From Takakia lepidozioides (lineage: Eukaryota; Streptophyta; Takakiopsida; Takakiales; Takakiaceae), in NCBI GenBank assembly GCA_030704615.1, contig CM060733.1, positions 65,784,001 to 65,848,000 of the forward strand: a stretch of 64,000 nucleotides of DNA. The letters run 5' to 3'. Shown here in pieces: positions 10,437 through 20,420 of this stretch (its first letter is position 1; the number at the start of each line of letters is the position of its first letter). A program made the translations under genes and the position numbers. The notes beneath the pieces were generated by a model. It was not told where the DNA came from and did not search any database. It worked only from the letters and a program-made list of their open reading frames with translations.

Positions 10437-12046
10437 CTATCCCAAGCAGTGTGGACATAACCAATTTCCATCAAGAACCCTCTCAAGAGGTGGTGTCAAG
10501 CATCCCATGTGCCAACCTCTTGAGCATCGATCATACACCAGCATAGTAGCGGCACCACGAGCATGCCCACATAGCATGCAACGCAACCCTGCAGGTACCA
10601 CTGCAAGGTTGGGATCTATCTTCCCATCCACATGTTGAAGGTGACATGGCGCACAATTGCGCACATGGTCCTTCCATACCATGCCATCTCGACCCTCCAG
10701 AATCAACATTCCTGAAGGCAACACCTCCCTGACCCTTAGAATCACACGTCCTGCTGTGACATCCAAGGTCGTAGGCGTTGTCTACTGCAGATACACATAG
10801 TCCCCAGGGTGGAAACGCCAAACACCTGGCCGATATCCCCCTCCACGTATAGTGGCATATCTCGGTGTTGGGCAATAGCAAGGTTCTCAAAAGCCATAGG
10901 CATGACCCTCTTGAACAACTCTGCCCGCTGGGCACATGCTTGTGTCCACACATCCGAATCATCAAGGTTGAGGACTACTGCAGCCTCCCTACGAATTAAC
11001 ACATGCAAATCTGGCTCTCGGCCAAAGAGAAGGAAATATGGTGAGAAGGAGGCAAGTGACGCTTGCTTGCTAAACCTGTAGCCCATGGCTAACCAAGGTA
11101 CCTGAAGATCCCAATCTCCTAGGTGTCCCTTTTGCAAGCCATACTTGCGCAAACCCCTCTTCAATATCTACTCCATTCTCTCTGCCAAACCATCGGCCTT
11201 AGGATGATCCCGAGAAGTGGTACGGTGGTCTATCAAGGCTTTATCACACAAAGCCTGAAACTCCCCCAAGAACTCTCTCCCTTGGTCCGTGAGTACCTCA
11301 GCTGGAGCACCGAATCGGCTAAGCACACGATCTAGGAATGCATACGCAGCCCCCCATCCCCCTGCCCGCCCGCCCGCCGTCACCACACCACATGAACTCT
11401 GTGGCACATGATACCTGTCACCACAACCCAACATCGCGCACGGCATTAGTACATGACTCGGATGGATGGGATGTAACATGATCCAAGTGCTGCAATCACC
11501 CATGATGATGGACGGCTTGACATGACAGGATGTGACACATACTCATATATGGTCGTAGGGAGATCGTGATGATCATGCTTTCGTGCTTTTAGCCTTGTCA
11601 GGCAATGGAACCAACTCAATCCACTTGGAGAAGTGCTCCACCATCACCAACACATATCTGTGGTGGCGCATCGTCAATGGCAACGGCCCTGCGAAGTCAA
11701 GACTCCACCTGTAGCCCAATCCCATATTGATGGGTAAATGATGCAACTGTGGTGTAGGGGCGTTGAATGGAGCACGCACCCTGTCATACACCATGCACCT
11801 AGCCACAAACTGTTGCACCTCTGTGTACATACCATGCCACCAATATTGCCCTTGCAGTAAACTATGAGTGCGTCGCACTCCAAAATGCCCCAACTCCTCA
11901 TGGGCATGCCGCACTAACCGTGCACGCTGTGTTGGGTGAGGCACAATCCTCACCCGACCATCCTCCCACACTCGAAGCAGGTGTATCCCCTCCCACTTGA
12001 ACCTCTTGGCTCGTTGTAGGATCCGATCCCTCTCCTTGGCAGTCAC
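10437..12046 (-). pseudogene. Ty3/gypsy integrase with C-terminal PHD-like finger
   Basis: In minus-strand order: an H2C2 integrase zinc domain (HEELGHFGVRRTHSLL, second Cys of the CxxC pair changed to Tyr in CMVYDR); the first catalytic Asp in WSLDFAGPLP; a 220-bp G/C-rich insertion (about 11575-11350); the second Asp in VLTDQGREF; Glu in DHPKADGLAERME; and the tail SPYFLLFGREPD. After frame changes near 11165 and 10766 comes a tail with CMLCG, VYDRCSRGWHMGCLTPPLE and WLCPHC. That tail fits a PHD finger (C4HC3), with one zinc Cys replaced by Tyr. Gypsy integrases more often end in a chromodomain, so a PHD reader here is noteworthy. Several frameshifts make it inactive. RT and protease are missing on this strand. 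Confidence 0.75.
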
Positions 12047-12345
12047 ACTAGCTGCCGTGTCTCCATTCTTGATAAGTGAACAATGAAACAGTTCATCTTG
12101 GCATCATCGCCATTCTCATTGTTCACAATACAAAATTGGCTGATATGTACATCAAGATCCCCTTTCCCTGCATATATTGGAAAATATGGTTTTGCTCGTG
12201 TTGGAGGTACCACCATCTGTGGCCCTACACCATGCCCACTGACAGGTGCTGGTCCTCTGTGGGGTGTTGGTCCTTGAGGACCTGTTGTTATAGTGGTGGA
12301 ACTCCGGTTGGTTCCTGTGTTTAAACTTATAGCCTGCGAGAACAA
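12043..12345 (-). pseudogene. Retrotransposon gag-like fragment
   Basis: The minus strand reads through a Pro/Thr-rich leader, then PYFPIYAGKGDLDVHISQF and NENGDDAKMNCFIVHLS, which looks like the start of a gypsy-type gag domain. It abuts the integrase frame directly, so protease and RT have been deleted or two elements have been joined. Sequence just upstream on the minus strand (12376-12310) starts TGTTGATG and resembles 31130-31060. Confidence 0.45.
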
Positions 12346-12384
12346 TCAAAATTTTAGCTCCTATCAACATCAACACGTCATCAG

Positions 12385-13581
12385 GTGTTGGGGCAAGCGA
12401 TGGATCTCAATTGCTTGACCTGGATTATCAGCTTGGCTATGGCTGAGCAACGTAGAGTGCGGAGTGCACTTTCCTTGACGGTCTCTCTGCCTACTGAGAC
12501 GGTACAGGCAGTGAGTGAGGACGAGCCGGTGAGGACCACGGGGTGTAGACATCCATGGCACACGTGAGAGGTGCTCGAGGTTCAGAGGGAGTTGGCAGCC
12601 AAGGCCGCTGTGATGGATGAGGTTGGGGATTCTTCTTGGGTTGAGGAGGTCCTTAAGGATGAGATGATGGGGCACGATGAGGCCTTGTCACTGACTCAGT
12701 AGGCAGGGAGTACTACTCATGAGGTTGCAGCATAGCAACCACAGGACGCGTCTCCTACCTCTAAGTCTGCTGGACTTAAGGTTGCAGTTACGGAGGACAA
12801 TTGGGAGCCTGACATTAGACCCATTATCACTGGAGGAGAGAGACGACGTATACGGCGGTTCCTGAGGGCTTACAGGAATTGCTTTGCCTTCAGTTGGAAG
12901 GATTTTGGAGCACTGAAGGGTCAGGAGATTCGTATTGAGTTGGCCACGGACACGCCAATCTTTCGGAGACCCTATAGATACAGTGACATGGAGAGGTCTT
13001 TGATTCAGATCAGGACTCAAGATCTCTGGGAGGCTGGTTTGGTGGAGCTCTCTGGTGGAGAGTATGCTTCAGCCACGGTGATGCCAGCCAAGAAGGATGT
13101 CTATGGCAATTGGACGGAGAGACGTATGTGCGGTGATTACCGGCCTGTAAATCGTCAGACCAAGTTCGATAAGTATGCCATGCCCACACCGGAGGAGATC
13201 TTTGATGCCATTGGGCATGCCAAGGTCTTTAGCACTCTGGACTTGCGGTCCGGATATCACCAGTTGCAGATCAAGGAGGCAGACAAGCAGAAGATGGCAT
13301 TCTGGGGGATCAATGAGCATGGGAAGGATTGCCTATATCAGTGGCGGTTCTTACCATTCGGGCTTAAGAACGCTCCTGCAGAGTTCCAGAGAGTCATGGA
13401 CAAGATTCTAGCAGGGGTGGACTTTGCTCGGTGCTACATAGATGACATCATCATCTTTAGTGTTACGGTGGAGGAGCACGAGAGACACCTTCAGGTGGTG
13501 TTTGAGTGCTTGAAAGCGCACGGATTGAAATTACATCCGGGGAAGTGCAAGTTCTTCCACAACCAGATTGATTATCAAATG
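12385..13581 (+). pseudogene. Ty3/gypsy copy 1: methyltransferase 3' end plus reverse transcriptase
   Basis: The segment begins with LGQAMDLNCLTWIISLAMAE, which resembles motif X of a cytosine-5 methyltransferase (the G-N/Q-A pattern). It continues through an acidic linker and TAG stops at 12700 and 12733 into RT. RT blocks visible: TPIFRRPYRYSDMERSL, ATVMPAKKD, CGDYRPVNRQT, STLDLRSGYHQLQIKE, QWRFLPFGLKNAPAEFQRVMD and the catalytic CYIDDIIIF near 13434-13460. It stops at NQIDY, where hAT sequence begins. The linker and RT align closely with the second copy (19421-20091), with the same TAG before QP-DASPTSK. It is truncated at both ends. Confidence 0.8.
12733..12741 (+). promoter_or_regulatory. 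Candidate stop-readthrough context TAG-CAA-CCA before RT (copy 1)
   Basis: The in-frame TAG is followed by CAA CCA, matching the UAG-CAR-YYA readthrough consensus known from tobamoviruses. It stands at the same place as in copy 2. A CAG-to-TAG mutation is the alternative explanation. Confidence 0.35.
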
Positions 13582-14187
13582 GTGGTCTGGTTTTGAATGG
13601 TCCCACTACTGCTGGCTGTGGTGGTGTTGGTGTTTGTCTTCCAAACAGTGATTCAAAGCTTGGAGGTCCTTGTCCCAATGATAGAGGATTGGGGGTGAAA
13701 TACAAAGCCCATAAGCAAGCTGTTGTAGATCAAGGTAGCAATAAACGTCAGAAAACCAAAAAACAACAGTCTGTGCCTCCGAGTGCTATCACTTCGTTCT
13801 TTGGCAGTTGTAGGGAAAGATAATCCTGCCCAGCTGAGGTTCATTGAAGATCTGGTGCTTCTGGTCTGTAAAGGGTACATGCCCCTGCCAGTTGTTGAGA
13901 ATCCCTAGCTCCGCAGATTAATCATGAGACAGTGTGGTCAGGTTGTATTACCTAGCAGAAAACAGCTTGTGAAAGGCCATCTACCTGCTTTGTTCAAGAA
14001 AACGATGGACACATATGTTTTACCTGCCATAGCCTCTGCATCCACCATGTCTTGCTCCTTTGACTTGTGGATGTCAAGATCAGGGCATGATACCTTTGCA
14101 CTTGTGGTAAACTTTATCAACGAGGTTTGGTGTCCATGCCATATTACGGTTGGTATTTTTGAAGCTCCAGATACATCTGGACCATAG
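13582..14187 (+). pseudogene. hAT transposase fragment
   Basis: Three collinear frame segments can be read. The first is Gly-rich and basic, ending in VPPSAITSFFG. After a shift near 13822 comes PAQLRFIEDLVLLVCKGYMP, then a TAG at 13906 where Trp is expected, then LPAIASASTMSCSFDLWMSR and FALVVNFINEVWCPCHITVG plus FEAPDTSG. The FDLW-S and VNFIN-W-H-GLFEA-DTSG blocks are typical of plant hAT transposases (RNase H-fold, BED-type family). The N-terminal BED finger and the C-terminal dimerisation region are missing. It begins exactly where the RT of gypsy copy 1 ends. Confidence 0.7.
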
Positions 14188-14930
14188 GCTTGGGCTTGAA
14201 GACAACAAGGGCAAGCATTTGGAGAGCATTAGGAAGCTCAAGAGGTTTGAAGGGAAGCATATGGGTGAAAATTCTATGGACCATGATGATGTGAAACCAA
14301 GCCTAGAGCATTGAAGAGCTTGGAGCACATGTGGGAGATCATTGGAGGTGGTCTTCATGAAGAAAAGAGATTGTGGCTCAAGGCATGCATGCATCGCAAC
14401 TTCAACCATACATTAGCATGTGACAAGACAAGGAAAGGAAGGTGAAGCTCATGTATTCATTCTCTTTTGGCTTAAGTTTTGTGGTGGATGGTTGATCAAG
14501 CAAATGATGCTTATGTGGAGCATGCTTCCCAAGTATGGCTTCCAATTTCAAGCTTGAGGAGAGCTAGAAGGTGAAGGGAGCAAGTTGATTCCCTTGTGTA
14601 TGAGGTGACGCATGTGTGGAGCATGCTTTTGGCTTGAGCTTTGCAATTTCAAGCTTGAGAGGAGTGGCTCTTGAGCTAGCAAGTGAATGGAGCTTGAATG
14701 ACCAAGGCTTGAGAGAAGACAAGGCTTGGTGGCTTGCCAAATGAGGTACAAGCTTGATTTTGAGTTCCAATGAGAAATTGAGCTGTTGTGTGTGGCCAAT
14801 GCATTGCTAGTTGAGTTGGAGACAAGCTTGAGTAGCTTAAGGTGAAGAAGATCAAGGGAATTTGCCTTGGTACCCCATAGAATTCATGGATGCTTGAGGG
14901 GAAGCATAGAGCCCAAGGAGCACAAACCCT
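14188..14930. other. Spacer rich in GCTTGAG motifs
   Basis: No gene is seen. The sequence has dispersed GCTTGAG and AAGCTTGA words on the plus strand, perhaps the LTR or leader of the retroelement downstream. Confidence 0.3.
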
Positions 14931-15130
14931 AGCTTGGTAAGGCTAAACCTCAAGGAAATAGAGGGGGAAGTGGCTAAAGCCTAGGGGGGAATGGCTAAAC
15001 CCAGGGGGAAATGCCTAAACCCTGGGGGGAATGAACTACTCTATGAGGGGGGAAATGGCTATTCCAAGGGGGAAATGGCTATTCCTAAGGAGAATACAAG
15101 GGGAATACAAGGGGAATACATATAGGCCCA
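14931..15130 (+). repeat. Short G-rich tandem units
   Basis: Units resembling GGGGGAAATGGCTAAACCC and ACAAGGGGAATACA are repeated several times with variation. Confidence 0.6.
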
Positions 15131-15224
15131 GGGGAATACTGGGGGAATATTATGGCATATTCTTAGGGAACTTTGGGAACCTATTGGGAACTTATTGGGA
15201 ACATGGTGACATAGGAAGAGTAGA

Positions 15225-15430
15225 GGACCAGAGTCCTTGGAGGACTGTTTGGGGGTCCTTGGAGGACCATTGGGAGTCCTTGGAGGACTGTTTGGAGGAC
15301 CATTGGGAGGACCATTTGGAGTTCTTTGGAGGACTATTTGGGGTCTTTGGAGGCCAATATTTGGCGAGCTTGAGGAGTCTTTGGCGACTTGTGTGAGGGA
15401 CTATTTGGGGTCCTCGAGGGCTAAGTTTTG
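15225..15430 (+). repeat. Minisatellite of GTCCTTGGAGGACTGTTTGG units
   Basis: About eight imperfect copies of a 20-25 bp unit carry the core TTGGAGGAC. The sequence is purine-rich on the plus strand. Confidence 0.65.
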
Positions 15431-16334
15431 GCAGGCTCTTGGGGCCTTGGTGTATTGTTCTGGAGTCCCATTGTGCAAGGATTATGAGCCTTAGTGAGAT
15501 TGTTTGAGAGACATATTCTTGAGGGCTCCTGGAGAGTTATTTGAGAGACCCTTGAAAGGTAGTCTTGTCTATTGTTCAAGCAAGATAGTGTGGAGATAGG
15601 GTAGTGGGATGAGGGCATGTTGGGATTAGGAATTGCTTTAGTCTCTCTTCCTTGTAGTCTTTCACCCTCTCTGTAGGCCAAAACCTTTCCGTAGATGGAG
15701 GCAAGAGTCAGTCCGGGTTTGGGCTGGGGTGTCATTACAGGAGCAACACTATGGAGTGTTTTTGGTGTGGGGGATTTGCTATCTTGATTTTCTTGTGTTT
15801 GGATCCCCTCCACACGTGCATGCTTGACTGTGCGCCATGTTAGCTTTGTGTGGGCGCTTGTTTTCATAGGAGGTTGGTCCGGATTTGATCACCGGTCAAT
15901 CCTAGAGCGTGCTATCGGTGGTGAGGCTGGGGTGATGACCAGTCAGAACATCATTGTTTCTCTTATGGTGAGGCTGGGTTGATGACCAACAGACCATAGG
16001 AGTGCTTGCGGTGGATGCAGGTGCAGGTTTATGTTACGAACCTAATAGTCTAAGCCATAAGCCGCAACAGGTTCTCTACGCGGTTACCTTGTGGAAATGG
16101 GGATTAGAGACAGGTTTACAACAGGTGTGGTTGTGAGTTTTCATCACGGAGGTGCCACCAATTGCTGAGGAGAGTGCCGGTACGAGCACCAGCGATACTA
16201 GTGGGTATACAAGATGAGGTGTGCGGTTTAGGCCACCTTCACCTTCAGTGTCTTCTGAGGAAGGTTCAGACTCAGAATTAGGAGGATTCTCGCCAAGGGT
16301 ACAAGCCATTTCCGTGACATTGTTGTGAGATACG
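15431..16334 (+). other. Probable LTR/leader of gypsy copy 2, boundaries unknown
   Basis: There is no convincing coding frame. An 18-bp motif GTGAGGCTGGGGTGATGA is duplicated near 15931 and 15969. The segment leads directly into gag. No LTR pair could be defined by eye. Confidence 0.3.
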
Positions 16335-17760
16335 ATGGAGGAAATGTATGGAGCTACCAAGGGGCCACGTCGGTACTCTGGAGCTGTGGGCACCATCAAG
16401 CTTGATGATTTCATACAGGAGTTTGATAGTTGGTGTGATTTGCAGCAGATGCGCAATCCACAACTGTTTACGCCTTTTATGGCGTGGAAGGGGCTGTTTT
16501 AGCACCTTGATGGGCCGCCCATGGATGACTACCATTTAAATTTAGGCGGGGACATGAGGTAGAGATTGAGGAATGGCGGGTGTATTGGTCACCTAACTAT
16601 GTCTCCATCACTAGAGGCACAAGGGCAGTGGTGACACTGGCAGCTACACCGGCAGCTTCTGCAAGTAGCAGTGGGATGTCAAGTGGAACAGGAGCTGGGA
16701 AGTCCACCCAAGCTCCTGCTGCAACACCAATACCCATGCCTGCCTTTAACCCAGTTGTGGAGTTCTTCGAGGAGTTAAGGAGAAACTACCAGGGGATAAA
16801 GACGGAGAAATTGCGGAGCTTGCAAAAGTTCCAACGAAAGCCTACCGAGAGGACGAGGCAATGTATTCCAGAGAGGTAGAGGAGGCAGAGGTCGTGGTGG
16901 AGGTCGTAACGAAAACCAAGGACCACAGGGTCAGGGTCAAAGTCATGACCAAGGCATGGTGGATAGGCTTGCCCAGCTAGAGCAACGTCTTGCTACCATG
17001 GCCACTACTCATGTTGCGCCAGCTCCAAGGCCTGAGGTTCAAGCCCCACCTGCACAACCTCCTATGCCTAGGGAAGACCAGATTGGTATGGGCTTCATGT
17101 ATGGAGCCGCACTTGCAGGACCATTGCATGTGGACTCTGCAGCTGCTGTCACTCGAGCAGCAACGCGTGCTCCTGAGCCAAGAGGAGCGGATGTGGATTT
17201 TGATCCCCAAATAGGGGAAGCAAGTCAGCAGACAAGGCTTCCACAGTCTTTCACATTGGCTGAGACAGTGCTAACTATGTCATCGATGACACCCGCTTGC
17301 CCAAGTGTGTCAGAGGTAGAGCCACGAGTGCCATTGGGGAAAGTTGGTATGGCTCGGGAAATGCCAGTGGGTGGTACTGCAAAGCAAGGTGCAGCCAGTA
17401 CATTGTTGGGGGCGGCTACAACAATTTGTCAAGCTCCATTGTTTTCTGCCATGACAATTGCAATGCCGGGGATACGGCCAGCTGCAGTGTTTAGACTGGC
17501 AGCTGCACTCTGTGAGAATGGTGATGCATCGGCACTATCTGCGGGGATAGTGGATCAGGTGCAGTGCATGGATGCCCTGGATTCAAGGGTGAAGACAGCC
17601 ACAACTGCGCCATGGCAAGCAGAAGCTGCAAGGTTGAAGGAGTACTTGCCACCTAGACCAGCCATTGAGCGTAGTATGGTGACTCATGGGGTAGTCATGG
17701 TGGACAATCAGGATGGTGTGTTTCAGTTGGGTGGCCCAGTCGGGAGGAGGTATAGGCCAT
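16335..17760 (+). pseudogene. Gypsy copy 2: gag
   Basis: It starts near ATG 16335 with MEEMYGATKGPRRYSG and continues with LDDFIQEFDSWCDLQQMR (gag fold), a TAG at 16501 and frameshifts near 16550. A Ser/Gly/Pro linker follows, then a Gly/Arg-rich stretch near 16865-16920 (a nucleic-acid-binding tail). A long Ala/Pro-rich open frame then runs from 16956 to the protease. No CCHC knuckle is seen; the Gly/Arg-rich box may replace it. Gag would form the virus-like particle that packages element RNA. Confidence 0.6.
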
Positions 17761-18460
17761 TGTGGGTCTTGTTGGACTCGGGAGCACAGCCATTGATATT
17801 GGCCGGAGAGCAGCAATTGCAGGCTTGGGCCTTAGAGAGGTGGATTTGGAGTCTTGCCCTTTCCAAATTCAAACATCTTTGGGCGGTTCAGAGAAGGCAC
17901 GAGAGATTACACACCATGAGCTCTTCATTCGATTGCAGCCAGATCATCCTACAGATGGTTCGGCTAAAGCCATTGTTACGGACGCGATGTCTTATGATGT
18001 GCTTGTTGGTGGGGCTGTGTTATACCCGATGGGCTTTACTTTGGACTTTTGGGAGGAAACGGCATCCTACAGGCCGGAATGGCAGTCAGGGGATGGTCGA
18101 CATGCACTACTCCCAGTGCGGTTTATTGGAAATGTAGCGGTGGATCATAGGAACATGATACCCACATTGGCTGCATTCTCATGGGTGGTGGCTTGGGGTG
18201 GTGAGCTCTTGGAGGGCAATAGCCATGCAGATGATAGGCCACCACCTGATGAGGATAAACAATTGGCATACAAGGCTGATCTGCTTCCTCATGTGTCTGT
18301 CCATATTCCACTGTAGGATAAAGTTGGGAATTTGCATCGAATAGCAGGCGAGTGTGTGCATCAAGCATGGCAGGAGGCCTATCCATTGGTGAGTGAGGGG
18401 AGTTCAGTGACATCACCTGGACCTCCTCAGTTAGCTCCTTTGGACACAGTACCCATTACC
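17761..18460 (+). pseudogene. Gypsy copy 2: aspartic protease
   Basis: The active-site motif LWVLLDSGAQPLIL is encoded at about 17761-17802. The frame then shifts by one or two bases near 17805 and continues as GLREVDLESCPFQIQTSLGG, later DVLVGGAVLYPMGFTLDFWE. The second half is followed by the linker HALLPVRFIG. A TAG at 18314 (from CAG) and the TAG at 18461 interrupt the frame. The DSG triad and the Leu/Val-Gly-Gly block are as in gypsy retropepsins. From the shift on, the frame is shared with the methyltransferase. Confidence 0.65.
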
Positions 18461-18469
18461 TAGCAACCA
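18461..18469 (+). promoter_or_regulatory. Candidate stop-readthrough context TAG-CAA-CCA before the methyltransferase
   Basis: In-frame TAG CAA CCA stands between the protease linker and motif I of the methyltransferase. It has the same nine bases as the two pre-RT sites. It may be a programmed readthrough site that lowers the amount of downstream enzyme, or a CAG-to-TAG decay mutation. Confidence 0.35.
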
Positions 18470-19420
18470 CCTGACTCAGGGATTTGTTTGCTAGACCTGT
18501 TTGGAGGCATGAGCACTGGGCTTGCAGGAGTGTTGCAAGTAGGGATTAAAGTACACAAGTACTTGTATGTGGAGAAGGATGAGATAGCTCGGCGTATTTC
18601 TATGCGCCACATTGTCTTGCTCACACATTGGTATCCTGAGTTGTTGTCTCTCTCAACAATTCAAGGGTATCAAAAAGCCTTGCCAGCAGACATTACCTTG
18701 CTGGGGGCGGATGATTTGGACTGGCATGGTGCCATTGACTTGATGATAGCTGGATGGCCTTGCCAAGGACACTCTCCCATAGGTCATGGGAATGGCTTGC
18801 ATGATGCACGATCGCATTTGTTTTGGGAGATGTTGAGAGTGTTGCGTGACTTGCAGACGAGGTAAGTGCAACCTCTAGCCTATATCTTGGAGAATGTTCC
18901 TCTTATGGGGGACTCTCGGGCCAGGGATATGGCCATTGTACATCAGGTGCGGTCTTGGATTGGATCGGCGGTGCTATTGGATGCAGCGGCGGTGGGATCA
19001 CGTACGCATCGACCTCGATTATGGTGGACCAATCTTGCACCACCAGAGCTGTTCAAGAGAGCATACGATTCCATTCAACGGCCACCCAATCTCACAGTTG
19101 AGGGCATTTTGGACCAAGAGAGGCAACCACAGAGGGTGCGTCATGATGACCGTCCACTTTTAGCAGTGGTAAATCAAGTGGGGCAGCCACGTGCGGCCTT
19201 GCCTACGCTCATGAGCTTTCCCTCGTCTCATGCTTTTCGAGACGATGCTCCTGGGTTGATTTGAGACAGTGTGCTACAGCAATTGGTGGAGCCTAATGCA
19301 GATGAGCGAAAGCAGGCAATGGGATTTGCCACGGGCACTACAGCTATGCCAGAAAGAAAGAGTCATTGGATCTCTCAAGCAGCAATATGAGGAGTGGGGG
19401 GAGCCATACACTGAGGATCA
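18470..19420 (+). pseudogene. Cytosine-5 DNA methyltransferase domain inside gypsy copy 2
   Basis: Ordered C5-MTase motifs are visible. Motif I is ICLLDLFGGMSTGLAG (18485-18532, SAM binding). Motif II resembles YLYVEKDE. Motif IV is DLMIAGWPCQGHS with the catalytic Cys at 18761-18763, followed by GLHDARSHLFWEMLRVL. Motif VI is AYILENVPL and motif VIII is SRTHRPRLWWTNL. A motif IX-like DERKQAMGF comes next. Motif X is absent here, apparently deleted, but is present at the start of copy 1. Breaks: TAA at 18863, TGA at 19262 and a frame change near 19380. The enzyme would transfer methyl groups from SAM to cytosine in DNA. It lies between protease and RT, in frame with the second half of protease. 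The short spacer between motifs VIII and IX implies a small target-recognition region. Confidence 0.85.
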
Positions 19421-20091
19421 GTTGGAGGCCAAGGTGGCCAATGTCTTTGAAGAGGTTGAGAATGTTTCTTCCCCAGAGGATGTTCTCAAGGTGGCTATGG
19501 CAGAGCAAGTGGAGGCTACGCCACGGTCAGGGTGGGCGGATAAGGCCCAAGAGGTTGCTATCTAGCAACCAAATGATGCGTCTCCTACCTCTAAGCCTGG
19601 TGTACCCAAGGTTGCAGTCACTGAGGACAACTGGGAACCAGATGTTGGACCTACAGTCACCGGAGGAGAGAGATGGAGGATCCAGCGATTTCTAAGGGCT
19701 TATAGAAATTGCTTTGCCTTCGGTTTGAAGGATTTGGGGAGTTTGAAGGACCAGGAGATTCGTATTGATTTGGCAAGTGACACGCCAATTTTTCAAAGGC
19801 CCTACCGGTATAGTGACATGGAGAGGTCATTGATCCAGTCACGGACTATGGAGCTGTTTGAAGCTGGATTGGTGGAGTTGTCAGGCGGGGAGTATGCCTC
19901 GGCAACGGTAATGCCAGCTAAGAAGGATATCTATGGCAATTGGACAAAAAGAAGGATGTGTGGGAACTATCGTCCTGTGAATCGTCATACTAAGTCCGAT
20001 AGATATGTCATGCCAACTCCAGAGGAGATCTTTGATGCCATTGGGCATGCAAAGGTGTTTAGCACATTGGACTTGCGATCCAGTTACCACC
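19421..20091 (+). pseudogene. Gypsy copy 2: linker and reverse transcriptase N-terminal part
   Basis: An acidic linker (PYTEDQLEAKVANVFEEVEN), a TAG at 19563 and KVAVTEDNWEPD lead into RT blocks TPIFQRPYRYSDMERSL, ATVMPAKKD, CGNYRPVNRHT and STLDLRSSYH. The frame is cut at the YHxQ motif by a CACTA-like end at 20092. The catalytic YIDD block is not found afterwards. The sequence is clearly a sibling of copy 1. Confidence 0.8.
19563..19571 (+). promoter_or_regulatory. Candidate stop-readthrough context TAG-CAA-CCA before RT (copy 2)
   Basis: It is at the same position as in copy 1, though the flanking codons have diverged (VAI*QPND here, VAA*QPQD there). Confidence 0.35.
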
Positions 20092-20400
20092 ACACTAGAA
20101 GAAAAACGCGGAATAACCACTCTGTTAACCACTCATTTTGAGTGGTAAAAGACACTAAACCACTCTGGCCCCAGAGTGATGAAGAACCAGTGGATTAGGA
20201 CAAGTGAGTGGTAAAAGACATTACGTGGCACCAGTGGTTAAGGACAGTGGTTCGAACCACTCACATCCGGGTCCACCTGTTAGCTGACGTGTCACTGAGA
20301 TAAACAAACCATTTATGACGTGTCACAGTGGTAAACTGACGTGTCATACCCGTCTTATAAAATCTAATCCCTACTAAAAAACATAAATATACCCTACTCA
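20092..20400 (+). mobile_element. CACTA-type transposon end inserted in RT
   Basis: The end starts CACTAGAAGAAAAACGCG, close to the usual plant CACTA terminus (CACTACAAGAAAA). Subterminal repeats follow in both orientations (GAGTGGTAAAAGACA, AACCACTC, TGACGTGTCA). The opposite terminus was not found, so the length is unknown. It may be truncated. Confidence 0.55.
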
Positions 20401-20420
20401 ATTGTTTATATTTTCCTTAA

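Noticed and set aside
18850-18890. Intron in the methyltransferase (AGG-GTAAGT-like at 18861)
   Set aside because: The apparent donor coincides with the TAA, but the next AG is only about 15-20 nt away, too short for a plant intron; simple nonsense mutation is likelier.
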